DNA of 64,000 bases, from the NCBI GenBank assembly GCA_031258155.1, contig JAIRNH010000003.1, positions 1 through 64,000 on the forward strand, read 5' to 3'. The notes under the pieces were generated by a model. It was not told where the DNA came from and did no database searches. It worked only from the letters and a program-made list of their open reading frames with translations. Numbering within the stretch: position 1 is the stretch's first letter; each line of letters begins with the position of its first letter. The position numbers and the translations under genes were made by a program. Source of the stretch: Helicobacteraceae bacterium. Its GTDB lineage: Bacteria; Campylobacterota; Campylobacteria; Campylobacterales; SZUA-545. This document shows, piece after piece, positions 44,417 to 53,351 of this stretch.

Positions 44417-45214
44417 ATGAGTATCTTGAAAAGAGGATTGGCGCCGTTTGGCGACAATGTGTGGGAGGCGCTAGAGGACGAGGCTAAGAAGGTTTTCAGC
44501 CGCCGTTTGACAAGCCGCAAGATAGCCGATTACGAAGGCGCGAAGGGTTTGGAGTTTGCCGCCGTAGGGACGGGTAGGGCGACGGAATTAAAAGAGAAGC
44601 TAGGCGGCGTTTCGATCGGCGCGCGCGAAGTTTTGAAGGCATTGGAGCTTAAAACGAGTTTTACGTTAAAGCGCGAAGACATTGATCTTATCGAGCGCGG
44701 CGCAAAAGCGTTTGACAATAGCGCGATCGCGGAAGCCGCCCGCGCTTTTAGCGACGCGGAAAACGCAATCGTTTTCGACGGCTTTAAAAAAGAGGGGATA
44801 GCGGGCATTTTGCCCTCTTTAACGCAAAAACCCGTCAAAGCGCAGGGCGACGATATACTGCCCGCCGTAGCCGAAGCGATCAGAGCGTTAAGAGACGAAG
44901 GCGTAGAGGGTCCTTACGCGCTTGTCGTTCAGCAACAATACTACGGCAAACTATTCTCCATAGGCGACGGCTATCCGCTGACAAAGAGGTTGAGCGAACT
45001 GCTAGACGGCGGCAAGGCGCTAGGCTCTACGGCTATCAAAAGCGGCGCGCTTGTAATCAGTCTGCGCGGCGGCGATTACGAGATTTTAGGCGGCGTTGAT
45101 ATTTCTCTCGGCTTTGAAAAAGAGAACGCGCAAGGCGCGGAGCTGTTTTTCTTTGAAACGCTTTCATTCCGCGTTAATACGCCGGAAGCCGCCGTCGCGT
45201 TGCAGTGGCAATAA
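44417..45214 (+). CDS. Encapsulin shell protein
   Basis: 265 residues, type 1 encapsulin of the HK97 fold: LKRGLAPFGDNVWEALEDEA, the E-loop area GVSIGAREVLKALELKTSF, LIERGAKAFDNSAIAEAARA, the NAIVFDG patch that binds cargo, GPYALVVQQQYYGKLFS and the C-terminal FFETLSFRVNTPEAAVAL. Length fits the 60-subunit (T=1) type. Together with the ferritin-like gene it makes an iron-storing nanocompartment in the cytoplasm. The operon follows tsf but has its own leader. Confidence 0.95.
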   Translation: MSILKRGLAPFGDNVWEALEDEAKKVFSRRLTSRKIADYEGAKGLEFAAVGTGRATELKEKLGGVSIGAREVLKALELKTSFTLKREDIDLIERGAKAFDNSAIAEAARAFSDAENAIVFDGFKKEGIAGILPSLTQKPVKAQGDDILPAVAEAIRALRDEGVEGPYALVVQQQYYGKLFSIGDGYPLTKRLSELLDGGKALGSTAIKSGALVISLRGGDYEILGGVDISLGFEKENAQGAELFFFETLSFRVNTPEAAVALQWQ

Positions 45215-45293
45215 TCCGACCGACGGCAAACCGCCCGATCGCGTCGCGTTTATGCGAACCTAGCGCGCGATTTGGCGGATTAAAGCGGAAGAT

Positions 45294-46328
45294 ATGATTA
45301 AGTCGGCGCGTATTATTAAAAGCGAAAGCGCGCAGTTTTATGAAACCAATTTTAGTTGCGACAACGCGATTGTTTTAACGTTTGGAGACGAAAAGTATTT
45401 TATAACGGACGGGCGTTATACGACGGAGGCGCGCGAAAACGCCAAAGAAACGAAGGTTATCGAAAGCGACGATCTAATAGCCGACGCCAGAAAACTGTTG
45501 CGTTTGAGCGGCGAAAAGCGGTTTGTGGTCGATCCAAGCGAATGGAGCGCCAAAGAGTGCGATGCGCTGAGAAAAAAACTACCCAATTTCGTCTTTTGTG
45601 AAAAGGTTAATTTTCATCAAAAACTTCGCGCGGTAAAAAGCGCTTCAGAAATCGCGCTAATCGAAAACGCCGTTAAAGAAAATCAAGAGGCGTTCGACCG
45701 CTTCGCCAACTTTATAGCTAAGAGCGGCGGCGGTAAAAGCGAAAAAGAGCTTTGGTTTGAGGCGAAGCGGTTTTTAAGCGATAGCGGCGCGCGCGATCTT
45801 AGCTTCGAGCCTATATTCGCAATCGACGCTAACGCGGCGAAGCCGCACGCCTTGCCGACCAACGACAAACTTAAAAGCGGATCGGCGATTTTATTCGACG
45901 CGGGGACAAAATACCGCCGCTACTGCTCCGATCGAACGCGAACGGCGGTTTTTGACAAAAACGGCGTTAGTTTTAAGATGGATCAGCGCTTTGGCGATCC
46001 TAAAAAACAAGCGATATACGATCTGGTTTTAAAGGCGCATGATAAGGCGATCGCGGCGGCTAGGATTGGCATGAAAGCTAGCGAGCTTGATCGCGTAGCG
46101 CGCGAAGTTATAGCAAGCGGCGGCTACGGCGAAGCGTTTAAGCATTCGCTTGGACACGGCGTTGGATTGGATATTCACGAAGAGCCTTTTATCAACAAGC
46201 GTAGCGAGACGACGTTAAAGGAAGGAATGATATTTACGATCGAGCCGGGCATTTATATTGCCGGCGAGTTTGGCGTCAGGATAGAGGATATAGTCGCGCT
46301 TGAAAAGGGCGGCGCGAGAGTGTTATGA
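45294..46328 (+). CDS. pepQ: Xaa-Pro aminopeptidase (M24)
   Basis: 344 residues. N-terminal creatinase-like domain to about residue 120, then the pita-bread domain with metal ligands in ILFDAGTKYRRYCSDRTRT (two Asp), HSLGHGVGLDIHEEP (His), TIEPGIYI (Glu) and GVRIEDIV (Glu). It removes N-terminal residues before proline. It begins the block M24 peptidase-folK-flhF-flhG that is also found in Helicobacter pylori (HP1037-HP1034). Stop overlaps folK start (ATGA). Confidence 0.9.
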   Translation: MIKSARIIKSESAQFYETNFSCDNAIVLTFGDEKYFITDGRYTTEARENAKETKVIESDDLIADARKLLRLSGEKRFVVDPSEWSAKECDALRKKLPNFVFCEKVNFHQKLRAVKSASEIALIENAVKENQEAFDRFANFIAKSGGGKSEKELWFEAKRFLSDSGARDLSFEPIFAIDANAAKPHALPTNDKLKSGSAILFDAGTKYRRYCSDRTRTAVFDKNGVSFKMDQRFGDPKKQAIYDLVLKAHDKAIAAARIGMKASELDRVAREVIASGGYGEAFKHSLGHGVGLDIHEEPFINKRSETTLKEGMIFTIEPGIYIAGEFGVRIEDIVALEKGGARVL

Positions 46329-46810
46329 GGCGCGATCTGGACTCGCGAAACGCGATTATTTGGAGGGCGCGCTATCCGTCTAAAACGATCAGATCGGCTA
46401 AACGCTTTCAGGCGTTGCTTGGGATTGGGGGCAACATTGGCGACGTTAAAAGGACGTTTGATCGCGTGTTCGCGCGCCTGCTAAACGACGGCGCAATCGA
46501 TATAGTCAAAACCTCGCCTCTGCTGTTGAATCCGGATTTTGCCGCTAAAGACGCGCCGCTCTACCTTAACGCGGCGATCGTGATCAGGACTAATTTATCC
46601 GCTTTTGCTTTATTGGAACGGTTGCGCCGCGTGGAGGCGCGCTTTGGTAGAACCCGTCCGTACAAGAACGCGCCGCGAACGCTTGATCTGGATATAATTT
46701 TCTTTGAAACCAAACGAAGCTATAATCCTAAATTGCTATTGCCGCACCCGAAGTGGCGCGAGCGAGCGAGCGCGGTAACGCCGATGTTGCATTTGCAAGG
46801 AACTAAATGA
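46325..46810 (+). CDS. folK: 2-Amino-4-hydroxy-6-hydroxymethyldihydropteridine pyrophosphokinase
   Basis: 161 residues. HPPK motifs: LLGIGGNIGDVKRTF (GxNhGd), a middle NAAIVIRTNLSAFALLERL, RRVEARFGRTRPYKNAPRTLDLDI with the catalytic Asp pair, and LLPHPKWRERASAVTPM. It pyrophosphorylates the pterin in folate synthesis. A basic N-terminal extension of about 30 residues (RRDLDSRNAIIWRARYPSKT) is also present in the Campylobacter/Helicobacter proteins. Overlaps flhF by four bases. Confidence 0.92.
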   Translation: MRRDLDSRNAIIWRARYPSKTIRSAKRFQALLGIGGNIGDVKRTFDRVFARLLNDGAIDIVKTSPLLLNPDFAAKDAPLYLNAAIVIRTNLSAFALLERLRRVEARFGRTRPYKNAPRTLDLDIIFFETKRSYNPKLLLPHPKWRERASAVTPMLHLQGTK

Positions 46811-48144
46811 AGCTCATCACCTATACGGGCGAAACGCCCTCCGAAGCTCTCAAGCAGATCGAAACCGACTGGGGCGAGGAAGCGCTTGTCGTAAGCAGTA
46901 AAGAGATCCGCAAAAAAACGTTGGGGCAGAGCGCGATTTACGAGATCGTCGTCGGCATAGAGGACGCCGTCGCCGCCGCGAAAGTTAAATCGAAAAGCGC
47001 GAGCGCAAAGCCGACCAATAATGGTAGCGATAAAAACGACGACGTTTTGGTGGAAATATCGAGCGCGGCGAAAGAGATCGAAAAAATCATGAAGATGGCG
47101 GGGTTAGCCGACGAGCCCAAGAAGCCGAAACCAGCCGCCGCGACCGAAACGCCAAAAACGACCGCATACGAGCCAACCAAGACGGCGATCGATCCTTCTC
47201 TCGTCAAAGAGCAAGCCGCCGATTTGAAAATGATAAACAAAGAGATAGCCAAGCTCGCCGATCGCGTGGAGCTAATACAGAACGCGATTTGGAGCAGCGT
47301 CGTCGATCCGAAAAGTCTCATTCCCCCCGAATTCGCCGAAATCTACCGCGTAAGCCGCCAGAGCGGTATGAGCGCCGAGCATTTCGACGCGATTATGCGT
47401 CAAACGCTCAAAGAGATGCCGTTATATATGCGCCAAAGCGGCGAAACGGTGCGCCGATATTTCAAGATGTTGCTACGCAAGATGATTCCAATAAGGGTTG
47501 AAAGCAGATTAAGCCGCCCCAATAAAAAAGTGATGATGCTAGTCGGTCCGACAGGCGTAGGCAAAACTACCAGCTTAGCCAAACTCGCGGCGCGTTACGC
47601 GCATAAGTCGGCGGAGCAATACAAAGTGGGGATTATAACTGTGGATACCTACCGTATAGGCGCGGTGGAGCAGTTAAGCTATTACGCCAAAATGATGCGG
47701 CTTGGCATAGAAACGGTGCGCGATCCAATCGATTTTGGCGCGGCGCTTTCGTCGCTAAGGCATTGCGATATTATTCTGATCGACACGGCGGGATCAAGTC
47801 AGCGCGATCGCGAAAAGATCGCGTATATTCAGCAGTGTCTCGACGCGGAAAAACAGACGAAGATAGACGTTTCGCTGGTTATGTCCGTTACAAGCAAGCT
47901 AGACGATCTGCGCGATATTTATAAAAACTACAGTTCGCTTGGGGTCGACACGATTATCGCCACGAAATTTGATGAAACAAGCTCGTTAGGATCGTTTTTC
48001 AGCTTTACTTACGAGCGCCAAAAACCGCTTTCGTATCTTTCGGTCGGTCAAGAGGTTCCCGACGATCTGATCGCCGCAAACGGAGATTATTTTATCTCCT
48101 GCCTGTTTGACGGCTTTAATAAACCGCAAGCGGTCGCGATATGA
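46807..48144 (+). CDS. flhF: Flagellar biosynthesis GTPase FlhF
   Basis: 445 residues. N-terminal B domain (KLITYTGETPSEALKQIETD), a linker rich in Lys/Ala/Pro, then an SRP-type GTPase domain: G1 LVGPTGVGKTTSLAKLAARY near residue 240, VDTYRIGAVEQL, DTAGSSQRD, and the TKFDETSSLGSFFS G4/G5 region. It places the polar flagellum and is needed for RpoN-dependent flagellar genes in this group. Part of an operon of overlapping starts and stops. Confidence 0.95.
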   Translation: MKLITYTGETPSEALKQIETDWGEEALVVSSKEIRKKTLGQSAIYEIVVGIEDAVAAAKVKSKSASAKPTNNGSDKNDDVLVEISSAAKEIEKIMKMAGLADEPKKPKPAAATETPKTTAYEPTKTAIDPSLVKEQAADLKMINKEIAKLADRVELIQNAIWSSVVDPKSLIPPEFAEIYRVSRQSGMSAEHFDAIMRQTLKEMPLYMRQSGETVRRYFKMLLRKMIPIRVESRLSRPNKKVMMLVGPTGVGKTTSLAKLAARYAHKSAEQYKVGIITVDTYRIGAVEQLSYYAKMMRLGIETVRDPIDFGAALSSLRHCDIILIDTAGSSQRDREKIAYIQQCLDAEKQTKIDVSLVMSVTSKLDDLRDIYKNYSSLGVDTIIATKFDETSSLGSFFSFTYERQKPLSYLSVGQEVPDDLIAANGDYFISCLFDGFNKPQAVAI

Positions 48145-49010
48145 CCAATCAAGCGCATAAACTCGCCGAGCTTGTAGGCTCGCAAAACGTCGATAAAAAC
48201 GCGATCACAAAATTTATCGCGATAACAAGCGGCAAAGGCGGCGTGGGCAAAACGACGATCAGCGCCAACGTTGGCTGGCTTCTGGCGCAAAAAGGCTATC
48301 AGGTCGGGCTGTTTGACGCGGATATAGGGCTTGCCAACCTAGACGTGATGTTAGGCGTTAAGCCAGAAAAAACAATTTTAAACCTTATGCGCGGCGAGTG
48401 CGGCGTGGAAGATATTTTGATGCGGCTTGACGAGACGCTCTATCTAATTCCGGGCGAAAGCGGCGGCGATATACTTAAGTTCGGCGGGCAATACGCGCTG
48501 GAGAGATTCTACGAGGAAATTAAAAAGCTAGACTTTTTGGATTATCTCGTCGTGGATACCGGAGCGGGTATTGGCGAAAGCGTCCAAACCTTTCTTAACG
48601 CCGCCACTGAAACCATAATCGTTACCACGCCCGATCCCGCCGCGATCACCGACGCGTACGCTATGCTAAAAGTTTTGTCGGCTTCGCGCGGGCGTCTGTT
48701 GATAATCATAAATCAAACGCAAAGCGATCGCGAAGGGGAGTTGGTTTTTGACAAGATTAGTAAAGTCGCGTCGAAAAATCTCCCCAACGTCGAATTGCGG
48801 TTATTAGGAGTATTACCGCGCGATAACGACATAGCCAAAAGCGTTCGCGGGCGATACCTCTTTTCAAAGGCGATCGTCGGCGGCAGGTCTAGTTCTCGAT
48901 TAGACGAGATATTAGACAGGCTGTTGCGGCTTATGGAACGCGGCGTGCTTGACGTGAAGGAGGGAAGCGGTTTTAGCAGATTTTTCAAACGGCTACTCGA
49001 TCAGTTTTGA
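48141..49010 (+). CDS. flhG: Flagellum number regulator FlhG (MinD-like ATPase)
   Basis: 289 residues. Deviant Walker A in ITSGKGGVGKTTISANVGWL, switch I DADIGLANLDVMLG, switch II DYLVVDTGAGIGES and a C-terminal amphipathic helix region (RFFKRLLDQF) that can bind membrane. The N-terminal NQAHKLAELV fits the FlhF-activating peptide. It stimulates FlhF GTPase and limits flagellar number; in Campylobacter it also affects cell division. Confidence 0.95.
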   Translation: MTNQAHKLAELVGSQNVDKNAITKFIAITSGKGGVGKTTISANVGWLLAQKGYQVGLFDADIGLANLDVMLGVKPEKTILNLMRGECGVEDILMRLDETLYLIPGESGGDILKFGGQYALERFYEEIKKLDFLDYLVVDTGAGIGESVQTFLNAATETIIVTTPDPAAITDAYAMLKVLSASRGRLLIIINQTQSDREGELVFDKISKVASKNLPNVELRLLGVLPRDNDIAKSVRGRYLFSKAIVGGRSSSRLDEILDRLLRLMERGVLDVKEGSGFSRFFKRLLDQF

Positions 49011-49018
49011 AAGAGCAA

Positions 49019-49363
49019 ATGGCGATGCGAGCGGATAACTTCATCTTTTTTCTTACGGTAAGCGGCTTTTTTATAGGGCTTATCTTCGCGTTGTTAGCCG
49101 ATTTTGAGCCGTTTTTGCTGGTATGCGTTTGCGTGGCGATCACCTTTATTTTTTATATGATAGGTCTTGGCGCGAGCGCGTTTTTTGTCCGCTATGCCGA
49201 CATAAAAATCGCCTATAAATTAGGCTCCGAATACTACGAAACTCAACTTGACAAAGCTCGTTCGCAAATCGAGAAACGAGAGATATATATCCGCGATTCC
49301 ATCGGCTTTATCAGAGCGCTTGAAAAGGAAACTAACGCCGTTAGAAACGAGGAGCCCGTATGA
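49019..49363 (+). CDS. Small inner-membrane protein between flhG and fliA
   Basis: 114 residues from the ATG at 49019; a TTG at 49007 overlapping the flhG stop is an alternative start. Two hydrophobic helices (FIFFLTVSGFFIGLIFALLA, about 7-26, and FLLVCVCVAITFIFYMIGLG, about 33-52), then a polar helical tail (KLGSEYYETQLDKARSQIEK). A gene of this type sits at the same place in Campylobacter (Cj0062c) and Helicobacter (HP1033). Role unknown, probably in flagellar assembly or localisation. Confidence 0.75.
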   Translation: MAMRADNFIFFLTVSGFFIGLIFALLADFEPFLLVCVCVAITFIFYMIGLGASAFFVRYADIKIAYKLGSEYYETQLDKARSQIEKREIYIRDSIGFIRALEKETNAVRNEEPV

Positions 49364-50058
49364 TCCCCCGTCAAGGCGCGATAGACGTTTACGCCGCGCA
49401 GCATAAAGAGGCGTTAAACGATCTCGCCGTGCGGTATCTACCCGCCGTAAAAGCGATGGCGCATAGGCTGAAAGAACGGTTGCCGGCGAGCGTTGACGCG
49501 GGCGATTTAATATCGATCGGAGCCGAAGAGTTAATTAAACTCGCCCGTCGCTACGACGCGGAGATAAACGATAGCTTCTGGGGCTACGCCAAAAAGCGCG
49601 TTCACGGCGCGATGCTGGATTTTCTAAGAAGCCTAGATACGCTAAGCCGCGGCGATCGCAAACTGATCAAAGACGTGGAAAAGATCATCGTCGCGTATTT
49701 TGGAGAACACGACGAGGAGCCAAGCGACGAATACCTATCGCAAACTTTGAACGAGGATATATCGAAAATTCAAAAGGCGCGCGACGCGGGAGAGGTGGGG
49801 GCGCTAATGCCGCTTGACGAGCAGCTACAACTGTTTGGCGCGGAAGACGTGGAAAAAAAGGTGTTAAGGGACGAGGCGATCGAGCAGATCACGTTTGTTT
49901 TATCGCAAATGAACGATCGCGAACAGATGATTATCCAGCTATATTTTTACGACGAACTAAATCTAAAAGAGATTAGCGACGTTTTGAATATAACCGAATC
50001 GCGCATCTCGCAGATTATCAAAAACGTTACGCGCAAAATTCGCGAAAGGGTTACGTAA
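49360..50058 (+). CDS. fliA: Flagellar sigma factor 28
   Basis: 232 residues. Region 2 has LPASVDAGDLISIGAEELI and FWGYAKKRVHGAMLDFLR, with the RSLDTLSRG start of region 3. Region 4 ends in LNLKEISDVLNITESRISQI, a typical helix-turn-helix. It directs transcription of late flagellar genes such as flaA, and is held by FlgM until export. The start overlaps the previous gene by four bases. Confidence 0.95.
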   Translation: MIPRQGAIDVYAAQHKEALNDLAVRYLPAVKAMAHRLKERLPASVDAGDLISIGAEELIKLARRYDAEINDSFWGYAKKRVHGAMLDFLRSLDTLSRGDRKLIKDVEKIIVAYFGEHDEEPSDEYLSQTLNEDISKIQKARDAGEVGALMPLDEQLQLFGAEDVEKKVLRDEAIEQITFVLSQMNDREQMIIQLYFYDELNLKEISDVLNITESRISQIIKNVTRKIRERVT

Positions 50059-51123
50059 GTGGCTGATATTCTAAGTCAAGAAGAGATTGACGCGTTATTG
50101 GAGGCTGTCGACGAGGACGAAACCACGCCGGATCGGTTGCTCACGAAAGAAAAAAGAGTCGAGCAGCGTCAGGTTACGCTTTATGATTTCAAGCGCCCAA
50201 ACCGCGTTAGCAAAGAGCAGCTTCGCGCCTTTAGATCGATCCACGATAAAATGGTGCGCTCTTTATCTTCGCAAATTTCGTCGGTAATGCGCTCGATCGT
50301 GGAGATTCAACTGCACTCGGTCGATCAGATGACCTACGGCGAGTTTTTGATGAGCCTGCCTTCTCCTACCAGTTTCAACGTCTTTTCCATGAAACCTTTG
50401 GAGGGCAGCGGCGTTTTGGAGATTAACTCTGCGATCGCTTTTCCTATGGTCGATCGGTTGCTTGGCGGCAAAGGCGAGGCATACGACGCGAACCGCGACT
50501 TTACCGATATAGAATTAAACCTTTTAGACACCATTTTGCGCGTTATCATGCAAAACCTAAAGGACGCGTGGGCGCCCGTAACCGATCTCTATCCGCTGGT
50601 TGAAGCCAAAGAATCTAGCCCAAACGTGATACAGATCGTGGCGCAAAACGAGATTGTAGTGATGGTGGTGATGGAGATTATTATCGGGCATACCAGCGGA
50701 ATGATGAACGTGTGCTATCCCGTGATCGCTCTGGAACCGATCTTGCCCAAACTCGCGGCGCGAGATATTATGATCAGCGACACGAGTTCGAGAAAATCGC
50801 GCAATAGGGAGCTTAAGACGTTGCTCGGCGGCGCGCGCGTCGGTTTGGAGGCGATTATAGGCGACGCTAAGCTAACATTACGCGAGCTGTTTGAACTGCA
50901 AAGGGGCGATATTTTAATTTTAAACCGTCCGGCGGACGACACGGCGGTGCTGTGCGTGGACGGCGAGGATAAGTTTGTCGCCAAACTCGGATTGAGCAGA
51001 TTTCGCAAAACCGTCAAAGTTGAAGAGGTTATACGCACGGAACACGACGACGTGAAAGAGGTTTTGACCCGTCTTGAAGAAGAACGGCACAAGAAAATAC
51101 AAGCGTTCAAAGGCGAAGCGTAA
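50059..51123 (+). CDS. fliM: Flagellar motor switch protein FliM
   Basis: 354 residues. Start GTG right after the fliA stop. The N-terminal peptide ADILSQEEIDALLEAVDE binds CheY-P. The middle domain has SSQISSVMRSIVEIQLHSVDQM and GGKGEAYDANRDFTDIE. The C-terminal FliN-like part contains LFELQRGDILILNRPADDTA. Forms the C-ring that sets rotation direction. Overlaps fliY by one base. Confidence 0.95.
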   Translation: MADILSQEEIDALLEAVDEDETTPDRLLTKEKRVEQRQVTLYDFKRPNRVSKEQLRAFRSIHDKMVRSLSSQISSVMRSIVEIQLHSVDQMTYGEFLMSLPSPTSFNVFSMKPLEGSGVLEINSAIAFPMVDRLLGGKGEAYDANRDFTDIELNLLDTILRVIMQNLKDAWAPVTDLYPLVEAKESSPNVIQIVAQNEIVVMVVMEIIIGHTSGMMNVCYPVIALEPILPKLAARDIMISDTSSRKSRNRELKTLLGGARVGLEAIIGDAKLTLRELFELQRGDILILNRPADDTAVLCVDGEDKFVAKLGLSRFRKTVKVEEVIRTEHDDVKEVLTRLEEERHKKIQAFKGEA

Positions 51124-51971
51124 TGAATTTTATCGAACTACTGCAAAAAGAGACGATCGCTACGGTAAGCGGCTTGCTTGGCTCTACGCCAACGGTTAGC
51201 CTAAAGGAGGAAAGCGCGCTTAGCGCCGATTCCGTCGTCGCTCTTCCGGCGGCGACGATCGATTTGGAATTTTCTGGAGCGTCGTTCGGCGCTGGGCGCG
51301 CGATTATGCCGCCGCAACTTGCTACCGCGCTGGCGGATATGATGGTTGGCGGCTCCGGCGAAAGCAAAGAAACTATGGAAAACGACGATCTCGACGCTAC
51401 GAAAGAGATTGTTTCGCAGATTTTTGGAGCGCTCTCAAGCTCGCTTGCCGCGCAAAACGAGATCGCGAAATTTACTATCAAAACCGGCGAAGCGAAGTTT
51501 ATTGATTCGGGCGGCTTAGCCGAGTTGGGTCAATTTGCCAAAATGTATACGTTTAGTTTCTCGATCGGCGCGATCGAAAGCGTAATGATGTTCGCGATCG
51601 ATCAAGCCGTCGCGGCGGCGCTAAACAAAACCGCCGCGCCGCAAGCTATCGCCCCGCGCTCCGCGAGCGCTTCTCAACGCGAGCATTTGGCTCTTACGCC
51701 CGAAGAGAATAAAAACATTCAGTTGCTAATGGACGTGCATTTGGTCGTGCGCGTGCGCATAGGCAAAAAACAGATGCTTTTGCGCGACGTGATCAATATG
51801 GATATAGGCTCGATCGTAGAGCTTGATCAGCTTGCCAACGAACCGTTGGATATTTTAGTGGACAGTAAAAAAATCGCGGAAGGCGAGGTGGTGATCGTCG
51901 ATGGAAACTTTGGCGTGCAGATCACCGCTATAGGCACAAAGCGCGAGCGTTTAGAGCAGCTCAAAAGCTGA
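51123..51971 (+). CDS. fliY: Flagellar motor switch protein FliY/FliN
   Basis: 282 residues. The N-terminal two thirds are the CheC/FliY-like domain (ATKEIVSQIFGALSSSLAAQ and a degenerate second half); the C-terminal 80 residues are a complete FliN domain: NIQLLMDVHLVVRVRIGKKQ, LRDVINMDIGSIVELD, NEPLDILVDSKKIAEGEVV and VDGNFGVQIT. It lacks the N-terminal CheY-binding peptide of Bacillus FliY. Last gene of the flagellar block. Confidence 0.92.
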   Translation: MNFIELLQKETIATVSGLLGSTPTVSLKEESALSADSVVALPAATIDLEFSGASFGAGRAIMPPQLATALADMMVGGSGESKETMENDDLDATKEIVSQIFGALSSSLAAQNEIAKFTIKTGEAKFIDSGGLAELGQFAKMYTFSFSIGAIESVMMFAIDQAVAAALNKTAAPQAIAPRSASASQREHLALTPEENKNIQLLMDVHLVVRVRIGKKQMLLRDVINMDIGSIVELDQLANEPLDILVDSKKIAEGEVVIVDGNFGVQITAIGTKRERLEQLKS

Positions 51972-51975
51972 TTTT

Positions 51976-53064
51976 ATGAGCCGCCTTTCGCGCTTAATCG
52001 GCGGACGAAAGCGTCTCAAATTTATAGCGGCGGGAGCGCTCGCGGTAATGATTATACTGGCAGGGCGTGCGACACAGCCCGAATTTGACGAGCAAACGTG
52101 GCTAAGACAGACAAAATCTTACGATATTTCTCTGCTTTACGCCGATCATGCGGACGAAAACGGCAAGTTTTTTAATCCTTGGCTCGCTAGACCTTCGCTT
52201 TTTACTTTAGCCGTTCGCAAAATTTTCGCGAAAAGCTATAAAACTCCGGATTTTCCGATAGAAAATTATCGGCATATTGAAAATAGCTACGAATACCTTT
52301 CTGATAGCGCAAACTCTATCTCTTTTGTCGGACACGCCTCGTTTATAATTAAGCTCGACGGCGCGACTATTTTTTTAGACCCTTTGCTTTCCGATCGCGC
52401 CGGATTAGCGCTTAAAGAGGTAAAAATACCGTTTAATTTCGACAAAGTCCCGCAAAATCCCGTCGTTTTAATAAGCCACAATCACTACGATCATTTAGAT
52501 ACGCAAACCATAAACGCGCTGATCAAAAAAAAGGCGGTATTTATCGCGGGTCTTAATATGGGCGGCTATTTCCAAGATTTAGGCGCCAAAAAGATATACG
52601 AATTAGATTGGTTTCAAAGCGTAACGATCGACAAGGTTACATATACTTTTTTACCCGCGCAACATTGGTCGTTAAGAGCGGGGCAGGGCGTTGACTCTAC
52701 GCTTTGGGGCGGGTTTTTAATCGAGGGAAGCAAAACGATATATTTTTCGGGCGATTCCGGATATTTTAGAGGTTTTGAAGAGTTTGGAAGGTGCTATTTG
52801 ATCGACTACGCTTTGATCGGCGTAGGCGCTTACGAGCCAAGATGGTTTATGCACTATCAACACCTTAATGTAAATGAATTTTTTCTCGCGGCAAAAGAGC
52901 TTAACGCGAAAGTGGCGATACCTATGCACTTAGGCGTTATACGGCTTGGCGACGAACACACTCTGTATCCGCTCCACGATATTACCTCTCGCGTTAAAGA
53001 CGACGAAGCGTTGTCTAAACGAGTAAAAGTCATGAGGGTAGGCGAATATTTTATAATCGAGTAA
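51976..53064 (+). CDS. Membrane-anchored metallo-beta-lactamase-fold hydrolase (NAPE-PLD-like)
   Basis: 362 residues. A basic N-terminus and one helix (KFIAAGALAVMIILAGRATQ) suggest an inner-membrane anchor or uncleaved signal. FVGHASFIIKLDGATIFLDP, then VLISHNHYDHLD (HxHxDH with an Asn-His-Tyr form), LPAQHWSLRA and YFSGDSGYFRGF, and IPMHLGVIRL give the zinc ligands. The order and the AQHWS motif fit the YtnP/NAPE-phospholipase-D-like (UlaG/RomA) group. Substrate unknown; lipid or lactone hydrolysis is possible. Five bases after fliY. Base composition is AT-richer than the flagellar genes. Confidence 0.82.
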   Translation: MSRLSRLIGGRKRLKFIAAGALAVMIILAGRATQPEFDEQTWLRQTKSYDISLLYADHADENGKFFNPWLARPSLFTLAVRKIFAKSYKTPDFPIENYRHIENSYEYLSDSANSISFVGHASFIIKLDGATIFLDPLLSDRAGLALKEVKIPFNFDKVPQNPVVLISHNHYDHLDTQTINALIKKKAVFIAGLNMGGYFQDLGAKKIYELDWFQSVTIDKVTYTFLPAQHWSLRAGQGVDSTLWGGFLIEGSKTIYFSGDSGYFRGFEEFGRCYLIDYALIGVGAYEPRWFMHYQHLNVNEFFLAAKELNAKVAIPMHLGVIRLGDEHTLYPLHDITSRVKDDEALSKRVKVMRVGEYFIIE

Positions 53065-53106
53065 GATCGCGGTTATCGAGGCGAATTGGCGCTGAAAGGA
53101 TAAAAC

Positions 53107-53280
53107 TTGTCGTTTTCTTGTCGGTATTATAGTTCTGATCGGTGCGTATTATTAAAAAAACAGTGCGATCCTGGCTGTAAAGGTTGCGTTTTATACGGGA
53201 AATTCATATTCTCATCTTCAAAGCCGCCGCCAAACGCGGCGATCAAGCGCGATAAACCGAGCAAAACAGATAGAAAATAG
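53107..53280 (+). CDS. Cysteine-rich 57-residue microprotein
   Basis: Below the size of most gene callers. A TTG start at 53107 is preceded by AAAGGA six bases upstream. The peptide has five Cys at 5, 13, 20, 24 and 27: FSCRYYSSDRC, then KKQCDPGCKGCVLYGKF. The spacing C-x3-C-x2-C at 20-27 resembles an iron-sulfur or zinc knuckle; the C-terminal half is basic and polar. Short proteins with a CxYYxxxxCxLLKxxCDPxCKGC layout seem familiar from this phylum but I cannot name them. It ends 71 bases before the HerA-like gene. Confidence 0.6.
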   Translation: MSFSCRYYSSDRCVLLKKQCDPGCKGCVLYGKFIFSSSKPPPNAAIKRDKPSKTDRK

Positions 53281-53312
53281 AGTAGGGCGATCTAGTTTTT
53301 TATTCGACGCGC

Positions 53313-53318
53313 TACAAT
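53313..53318 (+). promoter_or_regulatory. -10 box (TACAAT) for the HerA-like gene
   Basis: GCGCTACAAT, the same form as at 55843, 34 bases before the ATG at 53352 (ribosome site GGAGG at about 53341-53345). Confidence 0.5.
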
Positions 53319-53351
53319 ACGGCAACGCTTAACACTGCGGCGGAGGCGGCG

